NCBI GenBank assembly: GCA_033239005.1 | Contig: BSQZ01000034.1 | Coordinates: 5,662,001 to 5,726,000, forward strand | Direction of reading: 5' to 3' | Origin: Lamellibrachia satsuma | Taxonomy: Eukaryota; Annelida; Polychaeta; Sabellida; Siboglinidae | DNA length: 64,000 bases | Shown: in pieces, positions 61,785 through 64,000 of the stretch | Layout of the letters: each line of letters starts with the position of its first letter | How positions within the stretch are numbered: the first letter of the stretch is position 1 | Made by a program: the position numbers and the translations under genes | The notes under the pieces: generated by a model | The model's input: only the letters and a program-made list of their open reading frames with translations | Told to the model about the DNA's origin: nothing | Database searches by the model: none

Positions 61785-63863
61785 GTACATCACTTGAATC
61801 CAGCGAGACTACATGTTTATCGGATGAACCACTGCCTGGTCCCTCATCTGAGTGCAGCACTCCAAAAAAAGCGAAAACTACCGAAGTTAGTTGCTCGACT
61901 GCGAAAGAAAGTCTGTCGTTTGAGGAAGCAGAAGAAATGTTCTATAAAATTTACAACACAAGACATGCCTATCAAACACATTATGTCTCAGACAATACCA
62001 TTTCATTTATTGAAACTCAGATTCGAATGTCTAAACGAAGTAAACATGGAAATCGATGGTCCGTCTCAGACAAGATGCTAGCTTTGTCCATTTTTTATCA
62101 CAGCCAAAAAGCATATCGCCTGCTCTCCAAATTATTTTGTTTGCCCTCAAAGTCAACCCTGGTTAGATCAAGTCTAACTTGTCTCCTGGTTTCAGTGATA
62201 AGGTGTTTGATGCGCTAAATCTTAAAGTTGTTTCATATTGCTTTTCAATGTGTTCTAACTTTTGATGAGATTTCTCTTAAGTCTGCTTTGGCATATAATT
62301 CTCAACTTGATTTCATTGAAGGTTTTGAAAACTTTGGTGACTTGGGTCAGAGCAAATACATGGCGACACATGCACTTGTCTTCATGGTTTCTAAGTTCCG
62401 GTCCTATCACAGGGAAAACGCTGCAGTCACTCACTCGGTCATGTATAGATAAATTGACAAATATTGGCCTCTCTGTTCAGGTGTTAATTTGCGACCAAGG
62501 CTTGAATAATCGTCAGTTTATAGAATCATTGGAGAAAGTAACCTGTGATAAACCATTCATCACAGTTGACCACAAGAACATATCTATTATATATGAATCA
62601 CCCCACTTGTTGAAAAAAATGTGCGCAACAACTTCAAGAAACATGGCTTCATTGTGAACAATCAGTCAATTAAATGGCAATATGTTACCCAGTTTTATGG
62701 TTTTGATAAAGCAAATACTATTTGCATGGCTCCTAAATTGCAAGACAAGCATATCAACTTACCTCCATTTTCTGCAATGCGTGTCAATCTTGCTGCTCAG
62801 GTTATAAGCCACTCTGTTGCCGCAGGTATATCCACACTTTCTATTCTAGGTCACTTGGATGCACAAGCGAATCATACTGCTAGTTTCATTGAAATGTTTG
62901 ATGAAATGTTTAATGCTTTCAACAGTGGTTCACTCAAATGCAGCCAGGAATTGCGCCATGCCATTCCGAACGAGAGTGTTCATGTGCAATTTTTGAAAGA
63001 TGCCCTTATATTCGTAGATATGATACAGCTGCCAAGTGGCCGAACAAATACCGTGTTTGAATGGGTGGACAATTTCAGTCAAGTGTCTGCTTTCACTTTC
63101 AGTTTGGGTCGGTTTGAGTTAAAATCATGATTCCAAATTTTTCCTAACTAACCGACTTAAACAGGACTGCTTAGAAAATATGTTTTCTGTGATTCGAAGC
63201 AGGCGCGGACACGGATACAACCCTGATCCACATCAGTTCCTGGCTGCATTTCGACACATTGTTGTTGACAAACTTCTGCCTGGTGAGGCAAGCAATTGTC
63301 AAGCTGATATTGACAAGGTTCTGCTAGGTCTCGTCTCTTTCTCACAAGTGTCCGCGCCATCTCAGATTAGAGTCTACTTTGCATGATGAATGCCTGGCTG
63401 TAAGTGCCGATGAGAGCAATGCCGTGAACACACCTAACATTTGTACACAGAATGTGGTAAGCTATATGGCTGGATATATGTTAAGAAGGATACCATTCTC
63501 CTGTTCAAAAAGCCATTCCAAATTTACAGTACCTAACCTTTCTGACAATGAATCAACAACTGAGTTTTTGAAGGCAAAAGCCAACCGGGCAAACGGTTGA
63601 TTTATCCTTCACTTTGTGTTGCTTCACTCATAGAACAATTCAAGACTGTTTTTGTCTATCACTTCCCTCATATAGTGCATATGGAGCAAGTTTTAGTGAG
63701 ACTTGTTATGTATGCAGAACCTTATTGTGAAGGCATGGCAGATTGTGACTCCATGACCGGTAAACAGAAGCTGGCGTGTGTGGCACGGTTGTTCATGAAA
63801 GTAAGTCTTTTCGATGCCATCAAGACATCAAATATAGATAATAAATGTGCTGCAAAATGTTAA
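61785..63863 (+). pseudogene. P-element-type transposase catalytic region
   Basis: Starts after TTTTGCAG at 61777-61784. Contains the FDE, CDQG and ENMFSVIR blocks that surround catalytic acids in P-element transposases, but spread over different frames. The final part (NVVSYMAGYMLRRI, then IEQFKTVFVYHFPHIVHMEQ) is the C-terminal region of THAP9-like proteins. Confidence 0.85.
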
Positions 63864-64000
63864 AACTATTGCATATGTGAATAATTCTGCGAGATGATGT
63901 CAGAGTGTATAAGTTCACTGTAATTAGTGTTTTTCATACAGGTCACATTATGCATCACTTATGAGGTCGCTCCTATGCAATTGTTTTGTAGTAACATTAT
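63864..64000. other. Window end, flank of the transposase relic
   Basis: No terminal inverted repeat can be recognised before the sequence ends. Confidence 0.3.

Larger units (their letters stand above)
60378..63863 (+). pseudogene. THAP-domain P-element-type transposase (THAP9-like), broken
   Basis: A DNA transposase of the P-element/THAP9 class, which binds element ends through a C2CH THAP zinc finger and cuts with an RNase-H-like domain. In order: THAP first half with CAAIGC and LFRFPNEK (60450-60571, then a good GTAAGT donor); THAP second half with CSTH and AIPTIF (about 61370-61500); a Ser/Pro-rich linker and the helix-turn-helix-like SDKMLALSIFYHSQKAYRLL (61785-62175); VLTFDEISLKSALAYNSQLD; VLICDQGLNNRQFIESL; a PHLLK block; APKLQDKHINLPPFSAMRV; and DCLENMFSVIRSRRGHG. 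Frame changes near 62172, 62240, 62390, 62615, 63075 and 63370 and an internal deletion after ALVFMV show it is inactive. The 3' end is outside the window. Confidence 0.88.

Noticed and set aside
60378..63863. The THAP/P-element region as a functional domesticated gene
   Set aside because: At least six frame changes, an internal deletion and an in-frame stop after the THAP domain; splicing cannot easily repair all of them.

Overview
This is a window of an animal nuclear genome, not a microbial one. Genes are split by GT-AG introns of about 200 bases to 15 kb, and the sequence is packed with microsatellites, minisatellites and non-LTR retrotransposon remains. CR1-like LINEs whose first ORF carries an SGNH esterase, a THAP/P-element transposase, a ZMYM1-like hAT transposase, tRNA-derived SINE-like fragments and an invertebrate-type CLCA gene together suggest an invertebrate, possibly a mollusc or other lophotrochozoan. 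The species is an inference and could be wrong.

Two host genes can be assembled end to end from splice sites and protein similarity. The first is an MFSD10-like (TETRAN-like) major facilitator transporter on the minus strand, 11 coding exons between 19631 and 9061, about 472 residues. The second is a calcium-activated chloride channel regulator (CLCA family) on the plus strand, 15 coding exons between 28893 and 55765, about 961 residues. It has a signal peptide, HExxH metalloprotease motif, intact VWA MIDAS residues, an FnIII-like region and a C-terminal membrane segment. All splice phases agree in both models. A possible terminal exon of an unidentified gene lies at 3978-4303 (+).

Layout: 1-3108 degenerate CR1-like LINE (-); 3.1-9 kb mostly unassigned; 9.06-19.63 kb MFSD10-like gene; 20.4-22.8 kb two LINE remnants in opposite orientation; 23-28.8 kb simple repeats and unassigned DNA; 28.9-55.8 kb CLCA gene; 56-60 kb minisatellites; 60.4-63.9 kb broken THAP/P-element transposase (+), continuing to the window edge.

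The 15.6-kb first intron of CLCA holds much of the repeat content: a tRNA-Gly relic, a 5.7-kb array of about 126 units of 45 bp with internal higher-order duplications, a hAT pseudogene touching that array, LINE fragments of two families, long (AT)n tracts, and a 32-bp minisatellite interrupted by LINE sequence. More than ten unrelated minisatellites occur in this one window. The most unusual is a 28-bp array made from the end of CLCA exon 2 plus its 5' splice site, which places six identical donor sites in a row.

No CRISPR array, operon or prokaryotic defence system is present. Most long open frames here are by-products of tandem repeats whose unit length is a multiple of three.
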